The position numbers and the translations under genes were made by a program. A stretch of DNA of 64,000 nt from Chromatiales bacterium (ex Bugula neritina AB1) (GTDB taxonomy: Bacteria > Pseudomonadota > Gammaproteobacteria > Granulosicoccales > Granulosicoccaceae). Below, piece by piece: positions 28,857 through 37,937 of the stretch (position 1 is the stretch's first letter; every line of letters begins with the position of its first letter). The notes beneath the pieces were generated by a model, which worked only from the letters and a program-made list of their open reading frames with translations, did not search any database and was not told where the DNA came from. The stretch lies in NCBI GenBank assembly GCA_001730015.1, contig MDLA01000129.1, positions 1-64,000 of the forward strand, read 5' to 3'.

Positions 28857-29701
28857 TTAACCGCCTTCCACCGTTTCGAATTACTGCCCGCCTATGGGTT
28901 GCCGTCTTCTGGCTTGCTACTTTTTGGACTAGCGCAGCGGTTGCAAAAAACACTTCTATATTGGTGCAATCCACTACCTCAACCGCGAATTCGGGTCTGT
29001 ACAACTTTTTGTTACCGGCATTTGAACAATCCAGTGGTATCTCCGTTAACATAGTGGCTGTAGGCACCGGCCAGGCTATTCGCAATGCGAAAAACTGCGA
29101 TGCCGATGTCCTGCTGGTTCACGCTAAAAGCGCTGAGGAACAGTTCGTTGCAGATGGGTTCGGAATCGCCCGACACGATCTGATGTACAACGACTTTGTG
29201 ATAGTCGGTCCTGCAGAAGACCCGGCGAATATAAATAAACTGACTAGCACAGCAGAAGCCTTCCGCTCTATAGCCGAAACTAAATCCGTATTTGCCTCCC
29301 GCGGTGACAATTCCGGCACCCATAAAAAGGAGGTCAGCCTCTGGCACAGCGCAGCAGTTAATGCCAGTGCGGATAGTGGTAAATGGTATCGCGAGACAGG
29401 TTCCGGCATGGGAGCCACTCTCAATGCCGCCGTTGGTATGAGCGCCTATACGCTGACAGATCGGGCCACCTGGATCAGCTTCGGCAACCGGCAAAATCAC
29501 ACGATTCTGTTCGAGGGTGAACCCGAATTGTTTAACCAGTATGGTGTAATTTTAGTCAGTGCGGAAAAATGCCCGCGGGTGAAATCCTCCGCCGGGGAAA
29601 AATTCATCGACTGGCTTACCAGTACAGAGGGACAACATCTGATTGACTCTTATCAGGTTGATGGCCAGCAACTATTTTATTCAAACGCGCAAAATAGATA
29701 A
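28853..29701 (+). CDS. tupA: Tungstate-type periplasmic binding protein (TupA-like)
   Basis: A 282-residue exported binding protein; its ATG overlaps the tupC stop (ATGA at 28853-28856). The signal region is MINRLPPFRITARLWVAVFW through SAAVA (about 1-34). The mature start ILVQSTTSTANSGLYNFLLP is the TupA hallmark (TT-T-SGL), which supplies oxyanion ligands, followed by ADVLLVHAKSAEEQFV, SRGDNSGTHKKE and YTLTDRATWISF. Tungstate or molybdate is the expected ligand. The stop lies only 19 bp from that of the convergent regulator gene. Confidence 0.9.
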   Translation: MINRLPPFRITARLWVAVFWLATFWTSAAVAKNTSILVQSTTSTANSGLYNFLLPAFEQSSGISVNIVAVGTGQAIRNAKNCDADVLLVHAKSAEEQFVADGFGIARHDLMYNDFVIVGPAEDPANINKLTSTAEAFRSIAETKSVFASRGDNSGTHKKEVSLWHSAAVNASADSGKWYRETGSGMGATLNAAVGMSAYTLTDRATWISFGNRQNHTILFEGEPELFNQYGVILVSAEKCPRVKSSAGEKFIDWLTSTEGQHLIDSYQVDGQQLFYSNAQNR

Positions 29702-29720
29702 TTAGAACGAGGGACAGCTT

Positions 29721-30593
29721 TCAGGCGTTTAGACGCACCTGAAACAGTTCATCGGCAACATAGCCGTGCAGATCGGAAATGCGTTTCTGAAACACTGGCG
29801 AATGGCAGAATGCAATAAACTGCTGCATGGATGGTTCAAACCAGAATCGTCTCTCGATAAGCAGATCAAGTGGTTCTTCGACTAACGGCAGAAAATCGAG
29901 CTGGTGCTGCCTGGCCAGGTACTGCAATCCCAGGGTGCAGTCAGCGGCACCTTCAGCTACTGCCAGCACTGCATCATTCTCGCTGTGAGTTGTTACCGGA
30001 AAATCTATATCGCTAATGTCAATTCCGGCTTCTTCCAGCAGGTGAGCAAGCAACAGCTGACTACCGGCACCGGCCTGTCGTGCGGCAATAGATAGAGCTT
30101 TGATGCGGGTAAACTCCGGTACTGCAAGACCCGGCCGGAATACGAGGCCGCGATTACGCAGTACCCATTTGACCAACACAACGGGTTTTCCCGCAAATTG
30201 CCCGGCGATCTGAGAGGTATTCCAGCTTTGCTCCCGCGGAGCATATAAGTGCAAAGCGCAGACGGCGGCCTGCTGATGCTGCATTTTTTGAAGCCCATCG
30301 AGACTGCCGTCAAACAACGTTGCAATACCGCACCGGGATTCGCGAATACTCCATTCCAACAGGGGATCGTGTGACCCGGCAATCAACGGCATCACGGCGG
30401 TTGTCTGGCTGACCAAACCACTGGAATTCTCGAGCAGCCAATTTTCAATAGCCTGTTTTGCAAACAGTAATTTGCCGGTGGCGCGCGTGCAGGGAATTTT
30501 CTCCTCCGCCGCCAGATCATACACTTTGCGCTCTTTCAGTCGCAGCAGCTCGGCCACTTCTTTTGTAGTCAGATATTCCGGAGTGTCTGGCAT
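29721..30593 (-). CDS. Helix-turn-helix regulator with oxyanion-binding-protein-like domain
   Basis: 290 residues. The N-terminal excisionase-type winged helix-turn-helix (about 7-58: YLTTKEVAELLRLKERKVYD ... KLLFAKQAIENWL) is fused to a periplasmic-binding-protein-like sensor domain (about 75-285: IAGSHDPLLEWSIRESR, FDGSLDGLQKMQ, AAVCALHLYAPREQSWN, TTHSENDAVLAVAEGAADCTLG). This architecture is known from putative molybdate/tungstate regulators beside mod/tup genes. It is convergent with tupBCA, so I infer that it senses intracellular oxyanion and controls the importer. The target operator is not identified. Confidence 0.85.
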   Translation of the reverse strand: MPDTPEYLTTKEVAELLRLKERKVYDLAAEEKIPCTRATGKLLFAKQAIENWLLENSSGLVSQTTAVMPLIAGSHDPLLEWSIRESRCGIATLFDGSLDGLQKMQHQQAAVCALHLYAPREQSWNTSQIAGQFAGKPVVLVKWVLRNRGLVFRPGLAVPEFTRIKALSIAARQAGAGSQLLLAHLLEEAGIDISDIDFPVTTHSENDAVLAVAEGAADCTLGLQYLARQHQLDFLPLVEEPLDLLIERRFWFEPSMQQFIAFCHSPVFQKRISDLHGYVADELFQVRLNA

Positions 30594-30839
30594 TTAGTGT
30601 AGTTTGACCTTCAAAGTGTGCGAATGAGAGTTTGTCATTTTGTTTGCAATAAGGCGAAGCTCGCAGAAAATGGCCCCTCCCTTTTCAAGAGCTTTAACGC
30701 AGTTGCAGATCGAATGACGAAGTCCCGCAGGGGCGGTTGATGAAAGTGCATACTGTCCTTGAGCAGCAGTTGTATATTCGCCTCCCCCGCAACATTTTGT
30801 ATATAAATGAGGCACTTTTATTAACCGACTCATTATGTA

Positions 30840-30858
30840 CAGTTTGGAGGCCAAACTG
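30840..30858. repeat. Hairpin at the end of dusA
   Basis: CAGTTTGG (30840-30847) and CCAAACTG (30851-30858) form a perfect 8-bp stem with a 3-base loop, 2 bp after the dusA stop codon. No clear U-tract follows on the minus strand, so it may be an imperfect terminator or a 3' stabiliser. Confidence 0.55.
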
Positions 30859-30860
30859 CA

Positions 30861-31979
30861 CTAAGCTGCCACTTTAGTCGCTGCAATAGTAACTTTATCA
30901 AGTGCATCGGTAACAACGCTAATACCGGCATTTTTGCGCCAGGCATTTTCGCTCAGGTGTCGCCGCCAGATTCGCCCGCCCGGCTGACCCAGAAACAGCC
31001 CTAGCATATGTCGGGTAATGCGACCCAGCGATACTCCTTCGTCTACCTTGCTTTCGATATATGGCAGCATCTCGTTAACAACATCTGCACGCGACCGCTC
31101 TGCAGCTGGCCGACCATAGTAGAGCTCATCCACCTGCTGCAACAGCCAGGGATTTTTATAGGCAGCTCTGCCAAGCATCGCCCCATCCAGCTTTACCGAG
31201 CTACTTTGCGGATCTAGAGAACCGGACAACAGGGAGATTGCCTGCTCATGCGTTTCAAGCCCGCCATTTAGAATAAAGCGGATATCCGGAAGCTCGCGCT
31301 TGATTCGCTGTACGTATTCATATTTCAGCGGTGGCACATCACGATTTTCTTTCGGGCTAAGACCATCAAGCCATGCCTTACGGGCATGCACGATAAAAGT
31401 ATCGCAGCCCGTTACTTTTATTTTTTCAACAAATGTTGCAAAGGGCTCGAAGGAGTCGTCCCGATCGATGCCGATCCGACACTTGACGGTAACCGGTATC
31501 CGCACCGCCGCCAGCATCGCTGCGACACAATCAGCAACAATTTCAGGTTCAGCCATCAGGCAAGCCCCGAACCGACCACTTTGTACACGGTCACTCGGGC
31601 ATCCCACATTCATATTTATTTGTGCATAGCCAAACTCTTCGCCAATCTTTGCCGCCTGAGCCATAGCAGCAGCGTCACTGCCGCCCAACTGCAGGACCAC
31701 TTTGCCTTCGGCACTGTCGAAGCCCAGCAGGTGATCACGATCACCGTGTATCACAGCACCTGTCGTCAACATTTCGCTATAAAGCAAAGCCTCGCTGCTT
31801 AAGCAACGATGAAAATAACGACAGTATCTGTCTGTCCAATCCATCATTGGTGCAACAGCAAAAGCATGCTCACCGGATATGTATCGTTTTGTAAACACCT
31901 CGTCTTGCAAGAAAGCCAGCCTTTTTCTACCGAACACGCGGTATTTTAACAAATTTAAACAACAATAGAGTGGCAACAT
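30861..31979 (-). CDS. dusA: tRNA-dihydrouridine synthase A
   Basis: Up to 372 residues. The FMN-dependent core begins HAFAVAPMMDWTDRYCRYFHR (about residue 37) and has the catalytic cysteine in NVGCPSDRVQSGRFGACLM, the HARKAWLDGLSPKENRDVPP segment and RFILNGGL. It reduces U20/U20a in tRNA. E. coli DusA has about 25-30 residues before the equivalent VAPM, so the real start may be inside the first 30 codons (TTG or GTG near 31895-31910); none has a decisive ribosome site. DusA rather than DusB/C is shown by the KENR..PP block. Confidence 0.93.
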   Translation of the reverse strand: MLPLYCCLNLLKYRVFGRKRLAFLQDEVFTKRYISGEHAFAVAPMMDWTDRYCRYFHRCLSSEALLYSEMLTTGAVIHGDRDHLLGFDSAEGKVVLQLGGSDAAAMAQAAKIGEEFGYAQINMNVGCPSDRVQSGRFGACLMAEPEIVADCVAAMLAAVRIPVTVKCRIGIDRDDSFEPFATFVEKIKVTGCDTFIVHARKAWLDGLSPKENRDVPPLKYEYVQRIKRELPDIRFILNGGLETHEQAISLLSGSLDPQSSSVKLDGAMLGRAAYKNPWLLQQVDELYYGRPAAERSRADVVNEMLPYIESKVDEGVSLGRITRHMLGLFLGQPGGRIWRRHLSENAWRKNAGISVVTDALDKVTIAATKVAA

Positions 31980-32265
31980 GCCCTCATATAATGGATAGTT
32001 CGCGTATCACCAGACTCTATCGAGCAACGGAAATTCATCTGCAGTCCTGAGTCTATCCAGCCTTAACGGCTTCAGTTTCCGGGTAACGGAATACAGGGAA
32101 TGTTTATCTGACACACACCAACTATAGAGCAGCTCTCGACTGCCCGATCCACCTATCGAGATTTTATTCGACACTGTATTTATCCATACAGTCGTCATAC
32201 ACCCATCAGCGTACGAATCGCTGATATTTTTGTAAACACCTTTTACGTAAAGGGGATTAATCATT

Positions 32266-33423
32266 ATGTCATTCAATTTAGTTGATCTGGTTAAAAGTCA
32301 ACTCGGCGGCCCGGCTCTGGGTCAGTTAGGCGCATTGCTTGGTGAAGACAGCAACAAAACCGAATCGGCACTGGGTGCCGCAATACCGGGTCTGTTAAGT
32401 GGCCTTTCCAGCACCGCGCAAGTAGATGGCGGCGCATCGTTGTTTAATGCCGTAAAAGATCAGGACGATAGCTTTCTTGACAACATCGGCGGTCTGCTCA
32501 CCGGTGGCAACAGTCAGGCCGTCACCGATCAGGGCAGTGATCTGCTTAACTCACTTCTAGGTAACGGTGCACTCAGCGGGTTGACCAGCGCTATATCCGG
32601 CCTGACCGGAATCGGTGGAAAATCCTCCTCCGGCCTGATGGGAATACTCGCTCCAATCGTCCTCGGAATGATCAAGCGCAAGATTTTCGGCGGTGGCGGC
32701 TTCAGCCAGAACGCCGGTGGATTACTGGGGCTGCTTGATAGCCAGAAAGACCACGTCCAGGCCGCCATGCCGGCCGGATTCGCTGATCAACTGAAAACAA
32801 CCGGCTTTATGGATCACATGAACAGCCTCGGCGGTGGTGTCAGTGCTGCAGCCGGCGATGTTGCGAGCACTGTCGGGGATGCAGTCAGCAGCGCGGGCAA
32901 TGCCGCCTCAAATGCTGTTTCAAACGCTGCAGACAATGTTGGCGACGCTGCCGCATCAGGTGGCGGAGCGTTACGCAAACTGCTGCCTGTCGCCGCGCTG
33001 ATAGCAATCGCACTGATTGGCTGGAAATTTCTTTCAGGTGGAAAAACCCCGGATGCAGACAGCATGACTGATGCTGTCACTAGCGCAATTCCGGCCATTG
33101 ATGTGGGTGGCACCGATGTCAGTGCAGCCTTTGGTGATATCTTCAGCTCAGCTACCGAAACCGTCTCCAACATTACCGATGTCGACTCAGCCAAGGCAGC
33201 GATACCGTCATTTGAAGGAATATCAGGGAAAGTTGATGGTCTGAGTGGCCTTTGGGAAAAAATACCCGAAGCCGGCCGTGGAACGCTCAGTGGCATGATC
33301 ACCGATAACCTTGGCAAGCTGACGCCAGTCATCGACAAAGCTAACGAGATTCCCGGCGTCTCCGGCATTATTGGTCCGGTCGTTGGCCCACTGATGGAAA
33401 CACTAAAAGGTTTTACGCAGTAA
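32266..33423 (+). CDS. DUF937-family protein with membrane segment
   Basis: 385 residues with strong Gly/Ala/Ser bias. The N-terminal half is a DUF937-type helical repeat region (MSFNLVDLVKSQLGGPALGQ, IPGLLSGLSS, LLGLLDSQKDHVQAAMPAGF). A low-complexity Ala/Ser/Val stretch follows (about 185-235), then a single membrane helix (about 242-262, LLPVAALIAIALIGWKFL) and a C-terminal domain rich in Asp/Ser/Gly. GGGG lies 10-13 bases before ATG. The family is widespread but its role is unknown. It stands alone, divergent from dusA. Confidence 0.85.
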   Translation: MSFNLVDLVKSQLGGPALGQLGALLGEDSNKTESALGAAIPGLLSGLSSTAQVDGGASLFNAVKDQDDSFLDNIGGLLTGGNSQAVTDQGSDLLNSLLGNGALSGLTSAISGLTGIGGKSSSGLMGILAPIVLGMIKRKIFGGGGFSQNAGGLLGLLDSQKDHVQAAMPAGFADQLKTTGFMDHMNSLGGGVSAAAGDVASTVGDAVSSAGNAASNAVSNAADNVGDAAASGGGALRKLLPVAALIAIALIGWKFLSGGKTPDADSMTDAVTSAIPAIDVGGTDVSAAFGDIFSSATETVSNITDVDSAKAAIPSFEGISGKVDGLSGLWEKIPEAGRGTLSGMITDNLGKLTPVIDKANEIPGVSGIIGPVVGPLMETLKGFTQ

Positions 33424-33573
33424 TCGATAACCGCTAACTGCAGTATCGAAGCATGAAATGCGGGGCGTTTGCTCCGCTTTCTGCATTTATCTATTGCACT
33501 CCCTGACGGTATTAACGAAACTACCCTTCCGGATCCGCTCGCCGTCTATCTCACGGTCAGGAATTAAATTCGC

Positions 33574-34497
33574 GTGCCCTACTCGCCTTTTCGTCAATTT
33601 AGTGTTCAACAGTGGGCAAAGCTGAAAGACAATACCTCGGTCCCTCTTACCGAAAACGAGCTACAGGCACTTCGCGGCATCAATGAGCGGGCTTCTATCA
33701 TGGAAGTCGAGAATGTCTATCTGCCCCTGTCGCGTTTACTGAGCTATTACGTAGCCTCGGTGCAGTCACTGAATCAGCAGACATCGGCTTTTTTGCACGA
33801 CAACACTCCCAAAGTCCCTTTTATTATCGGTGTCGCCGGCAGTGTTGCCGTCGGTAAAAGCACCTCCTCCCGGATTCTGCAAACACTACTTGCCAGATGG
33901 CCGGGTCACCCGCGCGTCGACCTGATCAACACCGACGGCTTTTTACTGCCGACCGCCGAACTTGAAAAGCGCAATTTGATGCATCGCAAGGGCTTTCCGG
34001 AAAGCTACGACCGACCTGCACTGCTGGCGTTTCTGTCTGATATCAAAAGTGGCCGGAGCAAAGTATCTGCACCGGTCTACTCACATCTGCGGTACGATAT
34101 TGTTCCAGGCGAATTCAACACGGTAGATCAACCCGATGTATTGATTGTGGAAGGGTTGAATGTTCTGCAGCCCAATCTCGCCGTGCCCGGTGTTTTTGTC
34201 TCGGATTTTTTTGACTTTTCTGTCTATGTCGATGCCGATGAAGCCGATATCAGGCAATGGTACATCTCACGCTTCCTGACCTTTCGACACAGTGTTTTCA
34301 AGCAACCGGGAGCCTACTTTTCGCACTACGCCGGTCTAACAGAGGAAGAGGCCACCGCTACAGCCTCTGATATCTGGGATACCATTAATCGGGTAAATTT
34401 ACACGAAAATATACACCCGACCAGAGAACGGGCCGACTTGATTCTACACAAGGACAGCAACCACGCCATTGACGGCGTTCTGCTGAGAAAGCTGTAA
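33574..34497 (+). CDS. coaA: Pantothenate kinase (type I)
   Basis: 307 residues from GTG 33574, with AGGA 12 bases upstream (E. coli CoaA is 316). The P-loop is [15 protein letters not shown] (about 89-103). Other marks are [10 protein letters not shown], the RKGFPESYD loop, [23 protein letters not shown], and the C-terminal [20 protein letters not shown]. It phosphorylates pantothenate and controls CoA supply, which suits the CoA-heavy content of this region. The opening [15 protein letters not shown] supports the chosen start. Confidence 0.96.
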   Translation: MPYSPFRQFSVQQWAKLKDNTSVPLTENELQALRGINERASIMEVENVYLPLSRLLSYYVASVQSLNQQTSAFLHDNTPKVPFIIGVAGSVAVGKSTSSRILQTLLARWPGHPRVDLINTDGFLLPTAELEKRNLMHRKGFPESYDRPALLAFLSDIKSGRSKVSAPVYSHLRYDIVPGEFNTVDQPDVLIVEGLNVLQPNLAVPGVFVSDFFDFSVYVDADEADIRQWYISRFLTFRHSVFKQPGAYFSHYAGLTEEEATATASDIWDTINRVNLHENIHPTRERADLILHKDSNHAIDGVLLRKL

Positions 34498-34575
34498 CCG
34501 GGATACCGTAACTCTTTGCAATACAGCCCGGCCACCGGCAAAAACGCCAGCACCTCTGCAGATTGAGCCAACTCC

Positions 34576-34757
34576 TAACCTGGATTATTCTTCGGGTGAC
34601 GAGCATAACGCGTAGACCTTACTTATTCACGGCAAGGGATTTCACAGTGCATTTTTCTTCTCGCGTCCAATACTTGTTGATATTTGCAGGAGAAAAAATT
34701 CGCCGTGGAATCAAAGATCAAGTGAGATGCCGTCAATCCCATGAATAATCCAGGTTA
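34576..34757. mobile_element. MITE-like element with 15-bp terminal inverted repeats
   Basis: TAACCTGGATTATTC (34576-34590) and GAATAATCCAGGTTA (34743-34757) are perfect inverted repeats 182 bp apart end to end. The interior has no meaningful frame. If the element ends are CCTGGATTATTC, the flanks CTAA and TTAA resemble a 4-bp target duplication with one change. Size, ends and lack of coding fit a miniature derivative of a DDE-type insertion sequence; the parent family is not identified. Confidence 0.55.
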
Positions 34758-34855
34758 ATATTTGTTGCAGTTTTCACACAGAAGACACCTGAACACAGGG
34801 ATTCCACTCAATTCTTATAAATTAAGTAAGATTTTGGTTGAGAAATTCTCAAATA

Positions 34856-34871
34856 TTGTATATAAAAACAG
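34856..34871. promoter_or_regulatory. LexA (SOS) box before lexA
   Basis: TTGTATATAAAAACAG matches the gammaproteobacterial consensus CTGT-N8-ACAG at 14 of 16 positions of the CTGTATATATATACAG form. It lies about 56 bp before the lexA start, the expected place for autoregulation. No second box is seen before imuA or imuB, which suggests that one promoter serves the three genes. Confidence 0.75.
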
Positions 34872-34926
34872 CAACTGAATAAAAGCTCATTATTTCCATT
34901 AATCAGATCAACCCGGCCAAATAACT

Positions 34927-35613
34927 ATGCCCGCTAAAAAAAGCAAAAGCTCAAAGAAACCACTACTGACTGAGCGGCAAAAAGAAGTACTGGAACTGGT
35001 TTGCGATGGTATCCGCATAGACGGTATGCCGCCCACACGCGCAGAAATTTCCTACACCCTGGGCTTCAGCTCGGCTAATGCTGCAGAATCCCACCTACGC
35101 GCGCTTGAGCGCAAAGGCATGATCGATATACTGGTCGGGGCATCACGCGGCATTGTTATCCTGCCGGCCGCCGCCGAACACGTGGAACAGTGCCGGATCC
35201 TCACAACAGAAAACGAGGCTGTACCGCTACCCGTCGTTGGCCGCGTAGCTGCAGGCGAACCTATTCTCGCAATTTCCAACGTTGAGGACCACCACCTGAT
35301 TGACCCTCAACTGTTCGATCCGCCCGCAGATTACCTTTTGCGGGTAAAGGGAATGAGCATGTGTAACATCGGCATACTGGACGGTGACCTGCTGGCAGTG
35401 CACAGCACACACGAGGCGCGCAACAAGCAAATTGTCGTCGCACGGGTTGACGACGAAGTAACCGTGAAAAGATTCCACAAGGCAAGAAACAAAGTCACCC
35501 TGTTTCCGGAGAACGATGATTTCGACCCCATCGAAGTCGACCTGAAACATCAGGACTTCGCAATAGAGGGAATCTACGTGGGTGTGCTGCGCTATAAAAC
35601 CGGCAAAAAATAG
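34927..35613 (+). CDS. lexA: LexA repressor
   Basis: 228 residues. The N-terminal winged helix ([40 protein letters not shown]) is joined to a S24 peptidase domain. The self-cleavage site is the Ala-Gly in VAAGEPILA. The catalytic serine is in [13 protein letters not shown] and the lysine in [10 protein letters not shown]. There is a basic N-terminal tag ([12 protein letters not shown]) and a slightly long linker (E. coli LexA is 202 residues). It leads the imuA-imuB operon, the organisation typical of a second lexA controlling mutagenesis genes; whether another lexA exists is not visible here. Confidence 0.96.
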   Translation: MPAKKSKSSKKPLLTERQKEVLELVCDGIRIDGMPPTRAEISYTLGFSSANAAESHLRALERKGMIDILVGASRGIVILPAAAEHVEQCRILTTENEAVPLPVVGRVAAGEPILAISNVEDHHLIDPQLFDPPADYLLRVKGMSMCNIGILDGDLLAVHSTHEARNKQIVVARVDDEVTVKRFHKARNKVTLFPENDDFDPIEVDLKHQDFAIEGIYVGVLRYKTGKK

Positions 35614-35660
35614 CCTTATATAAATTAAATTACATGAATTAACAAATGCACTGACAACAC

Positions 35661-36374
35661 ATGAATCTCGACGCGCTGCTAAAACATCCAGGCCTCTGGA
35701 AAGGCCGACAGCAACACGAAGGGAGAGAAACGATTTCAACCGGCCACCCCGGTCTGGATGCAGCATTACCCGCACAAGGCTGGCCACTCGGCGCACTGAC
35801 CGAGTTAATGGTTGCCCGTGAAGGTATCGGTGAATTGTCCCTGCTGCTACCTGCGCTCGACGCGCTCACCCGACAGCAGCAGTGGGTAGCACTCGTCGCG
35901 CCGCCCCATATACCCTATGCACCGGCATTAACTAACGCCGGCATCTCGCTTGAGCGAATGCTGATTGTAGACCCCGAAGACGAGCCCGGTCACAACGATA
36001 AAAACCACAACGATAAAAACGCTTTCTGGGCAGCTGAGCAATTACTGCGCAGCGGCGTATTTTCAGCAGTAATATTATGGACCACCAAAAACAGCAATGA
36101 ACGCCAGCAACGGCGCCTGCAATTAGCCGCAGAACAGGGCAAGGCCTGGGCTGTCTGCTATCGCCCTGAGCGGGTAGCAAAAACATCATCACCCGCTGGC
36201 CTGCGTATGGTTTTGCGGCACAATCATGGTCAGTTGCAAATCGATATTATAAAAAATCGCGGTGGCCGCCTGCGCAGCCTGACCCACACCTCATCAGACA
36301 ACAACCAAAGCAACACCAGTCAAGTCATCTCATCTCTGGAAAAATCGCGTGTCGAACGAGGCCCGGCCGGATAA
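35661..36374 (+). CDS. imuA: Translesion synthesis-associated protein ImuA
   Basis: 237 residues with a RecA-like fold. Recognisable segments are ISTGHPGLDAALPAQGWPLGALTEL (RecA-type GxxELD equivalent), the ELSLLLPALDALTRQQQWVALVAPP strand and the end GRLRSLTH. It works with ImuB in SOS-induced mutagenesis. A perfect 15-bp tandem duplication (about 35993-36022) encodes the repeated HNDKN in a loop. The C-terminal 25 residues are polar and probably disordered. It follows lexA by 47 bp. Confidence 0.9.
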   Translation: MNLDALLKHPGLWKGRQQHEGRETISTGHPGLDAALPAQGWPLGALTELMVAREGIGELSLLLPALDALTRQQQWVALVAPPHIPYAPALTNAGISLERMLIVDPEDEPGHNDKNHNDKNAFWAAEQLLRSGVFSAVILWTTKNSNERQQRRLQLAAEQGKAWAVCYRPERVAKTSSPAGLRMVLRHNHGQLQIDIIKNRGGRLRSLTHTSSDNNQSNTSQVISSLEKSRVERGPAG

Positions 36375-36419
36375 ACAAAAATAGAAAATATCCGTATCTA
36401 ATTATTCCCCTGACAATTC

Positions 36420-37937
36420 ATGAACCCAGAACAGAATAAGCACAAAAAAAATAGCGGGATCATTCAACAGCACAGTAAAGAGCAAGCACGCCCGCATAAG
36501 GAGAAGCCGGCCAGTCAATTATGGGCAAGCCTGTATCTGCCTGACCTGCTGCTCGATACCATGCAACATGATATCGAGACGCCTATAGCCGTTATTGAAC
36601 GCAGAAATAACCGGCAGCAAATCCGCAGCTGCAACCACTGCGCAAGTGAGGCCGGGCTATTCAAAAGCATGGCATTGAACAGTGCCTATGCTATCGTACC
36701 GGCACTGACCGTTACGGAATATGACGCCGCACACGAAGCAGTACTGCTGCAGCAGGTTGGCGAATGGGCGATGCAATTTTCATCCGTCGTCTGCCTGCAT
36801 CCACCCAATCACGTCCTGATTGAAATCGCCGGCAGCAAGCGATTGTTTGAAAGTTTCGAGATACTCGCCACCCTGATACAACAGGGACTTTCCACACTTG
36901 GCTATAACGGGCTGATGGGTATTGCCCCCACCCCGCTTGCCGCCAACCTGCTTGCACGTGCGAATATTCGCCGCGGTATTGTTCGAACAGAGAAACTGCC
37001 CCGGGTACTGAAAGAGCTCTCTATTAATTACCTTGAGCTTGAACCGGACACTCTCGAAGGGCTGCATCGTTCGGGCATACGCAAGATTGGAAACCTGCTG
37101 ACCGTATCTCCTGCTTCACTGACACGGCGATTTGGCCCCGCCTGTGTTAAACATCTGGATTGTCTGCTGGGCAGACACCCCGATCCGCGCACTCCCTTGC
37201 GACTCACCAGCTTCTTTGAGCGATCCCTCGATCTGCCACTGGAAGTTCACGACACCAGTGCCCTGCAATTTGCAACACAGCGCATGATCAGCGAACTGGC
37301 CGCGTTTCTGGTAGCACACGACAACGGCCTGAATAAGTTTACATTCACCCTGCGCCATGAAAAACATCACGACACACCATTACAGCTGCGCTTCCTGCAG
37401 GCGACCAGTCAGGCCAGACATCTGCACCGGGTATTATCCGAACGCTTATCGCAAATCACCCTGCCAGCCCCGGTCAGCGGCCTGCATCTTCTGGCAGATG
37501 AGTTCAGCGAAATAGAACGTGACGCCAGCGATTTTTTCGTTAAAAGCAGACGACAACAAAACAGCTTTGGCGAGGTAATCGATAAACTCTGCTCGCGGCT
37601 CGGCAACGACGCCTTATATACACTTTCCACGGTAGATGACCACCGCCCTGAAAAAGCCTGGAAAAAAACCCAGCCCGGATCACAGGCAGAATCCAACGCA
37701 GACTGGCCCGACCGCCCTCTATGGCTTTTGGAACAACCCTGGGCCGTAACCGGATCATTAAGTCAGCGACTTTGCTTTGAAGAGAGCGATGCAGAACGAA
37801 TAGAAACCGGCTGGTGGGACAGCACCGATGTGCGACGTGACTATTATCTCGTTCGCGGCGACTGCGGCACACGCTACTGGGCATACAGACAGCGCGGCAG
37901 TAACAGCGGATTATTCATTCACGGTATATTTTCCTGA
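36420..37937 (+). CDS. imuB: Y-family polymerase-like protein ImuB
   Basis: 505 residues. The polymerase-like core begins LWASLYLPDLLLDTM (about 36-50): where active Y-family enzymes carry an acidic Asp-x-Asp, this has LYL, as expected for ImuB, which is an adaptor rather than a polymerase. Other family marks are LIEIAGSKRLFESF, GIAPTPLAANLLAR, the helix-hairpin-helix-like LHRSGIRKIGNLLTVSPASLTRRFG, and a C-terminal LWLLEQPWAV...GWWDSTDVRRDYYLVR block. Normally dnaE2 (imuC) follows; here it does not. Confidence 0.93.
   Translation: MNPEQNKHKKNSGIIQQHSKEQARPHKEKPASQLWASLYLPDLLLDTMQHDIETPIAVIERRNNRQQIRSCNHCASEAGLFKSMALNSAYAIVPALTVTEYDAAHEAVLLQQVGEWAMQFSSVVCLHPPNHVLIEIAGSKRLFESFEILATLIQQGLSTLGYNGLMGIAPTPLAANLLARANIRRGIVRTEKLPRVLKELSINYLELEPDTLEGLHRSGIRKIGNLLTVSPASLTRRFGPACVKHLDCLLGRHPDPRTPLRLTSFFERSLDLPLEVHDTSALQFATQRMISELAAFLVAHDNGLNKFTFTLRHEKHHDTPLQLRFLQATSQARHLHRVLSERLSQITLPAPVSGLHLLADEFSEIERDASDFFVKSRRQQNSFGEVIDKLCSRLGNDALYTLSTVDDHRPEKAWKKTQPGSQAESNADWPDRPLWLLEQPWAVTGSLSQRLCFEESDAERIETGWWDSTDVRRDYYLVRGDCGTRYWAYRQRGSNSGLFIHGIFS

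Larger units (their letters stand above)
34498..34926. other. 429-bp intergenic region between coaA and lexA
   Basis: There is no credible gene. It contains a 182-bp stretch bounded by 15-bp inverted repeats (34576-34757) and the lexA control region with a LexA-type box (34856-34871). The segment between them is AT-rich. Confidence 0.6.

Noticed and set aside
29715..29746. Inverted sequence at the tupA/regulator convergence as a terminator
   Set aside because: TTTCAGG/CCTGAAA can pair but with a bulge, it overlaps the regulator's last codons and lacks a T-run; too weak to list as a feature.
30594..30854. 86-residue minus-strand frame upstream of the HTH regulator
   Set aside because: Its composition is irregular, there is no ribosome site, and it fills the presumed promoter region of the regulator. 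I treat it as non-coding.
32173..32192. ACTGTATTTATCCATACAGT looked like a LexA box before the DUF937 gene
   Set aside because: The spacing between CTGT and ACAG is 10 bases, not 8, so it does not fit the LexA site. It is a perfect palindrome and may be another operator, but there is no reason to assign it to SOS control.
32205..32230. ATCAGCG / CGCTGAT stem followed by ATTTTTG as a terminator
   Set aside because: It lies in a divergent spacer only about 40 bp before a start codon with no upstream gene to terminate; an attenuator is possible but unsupported.
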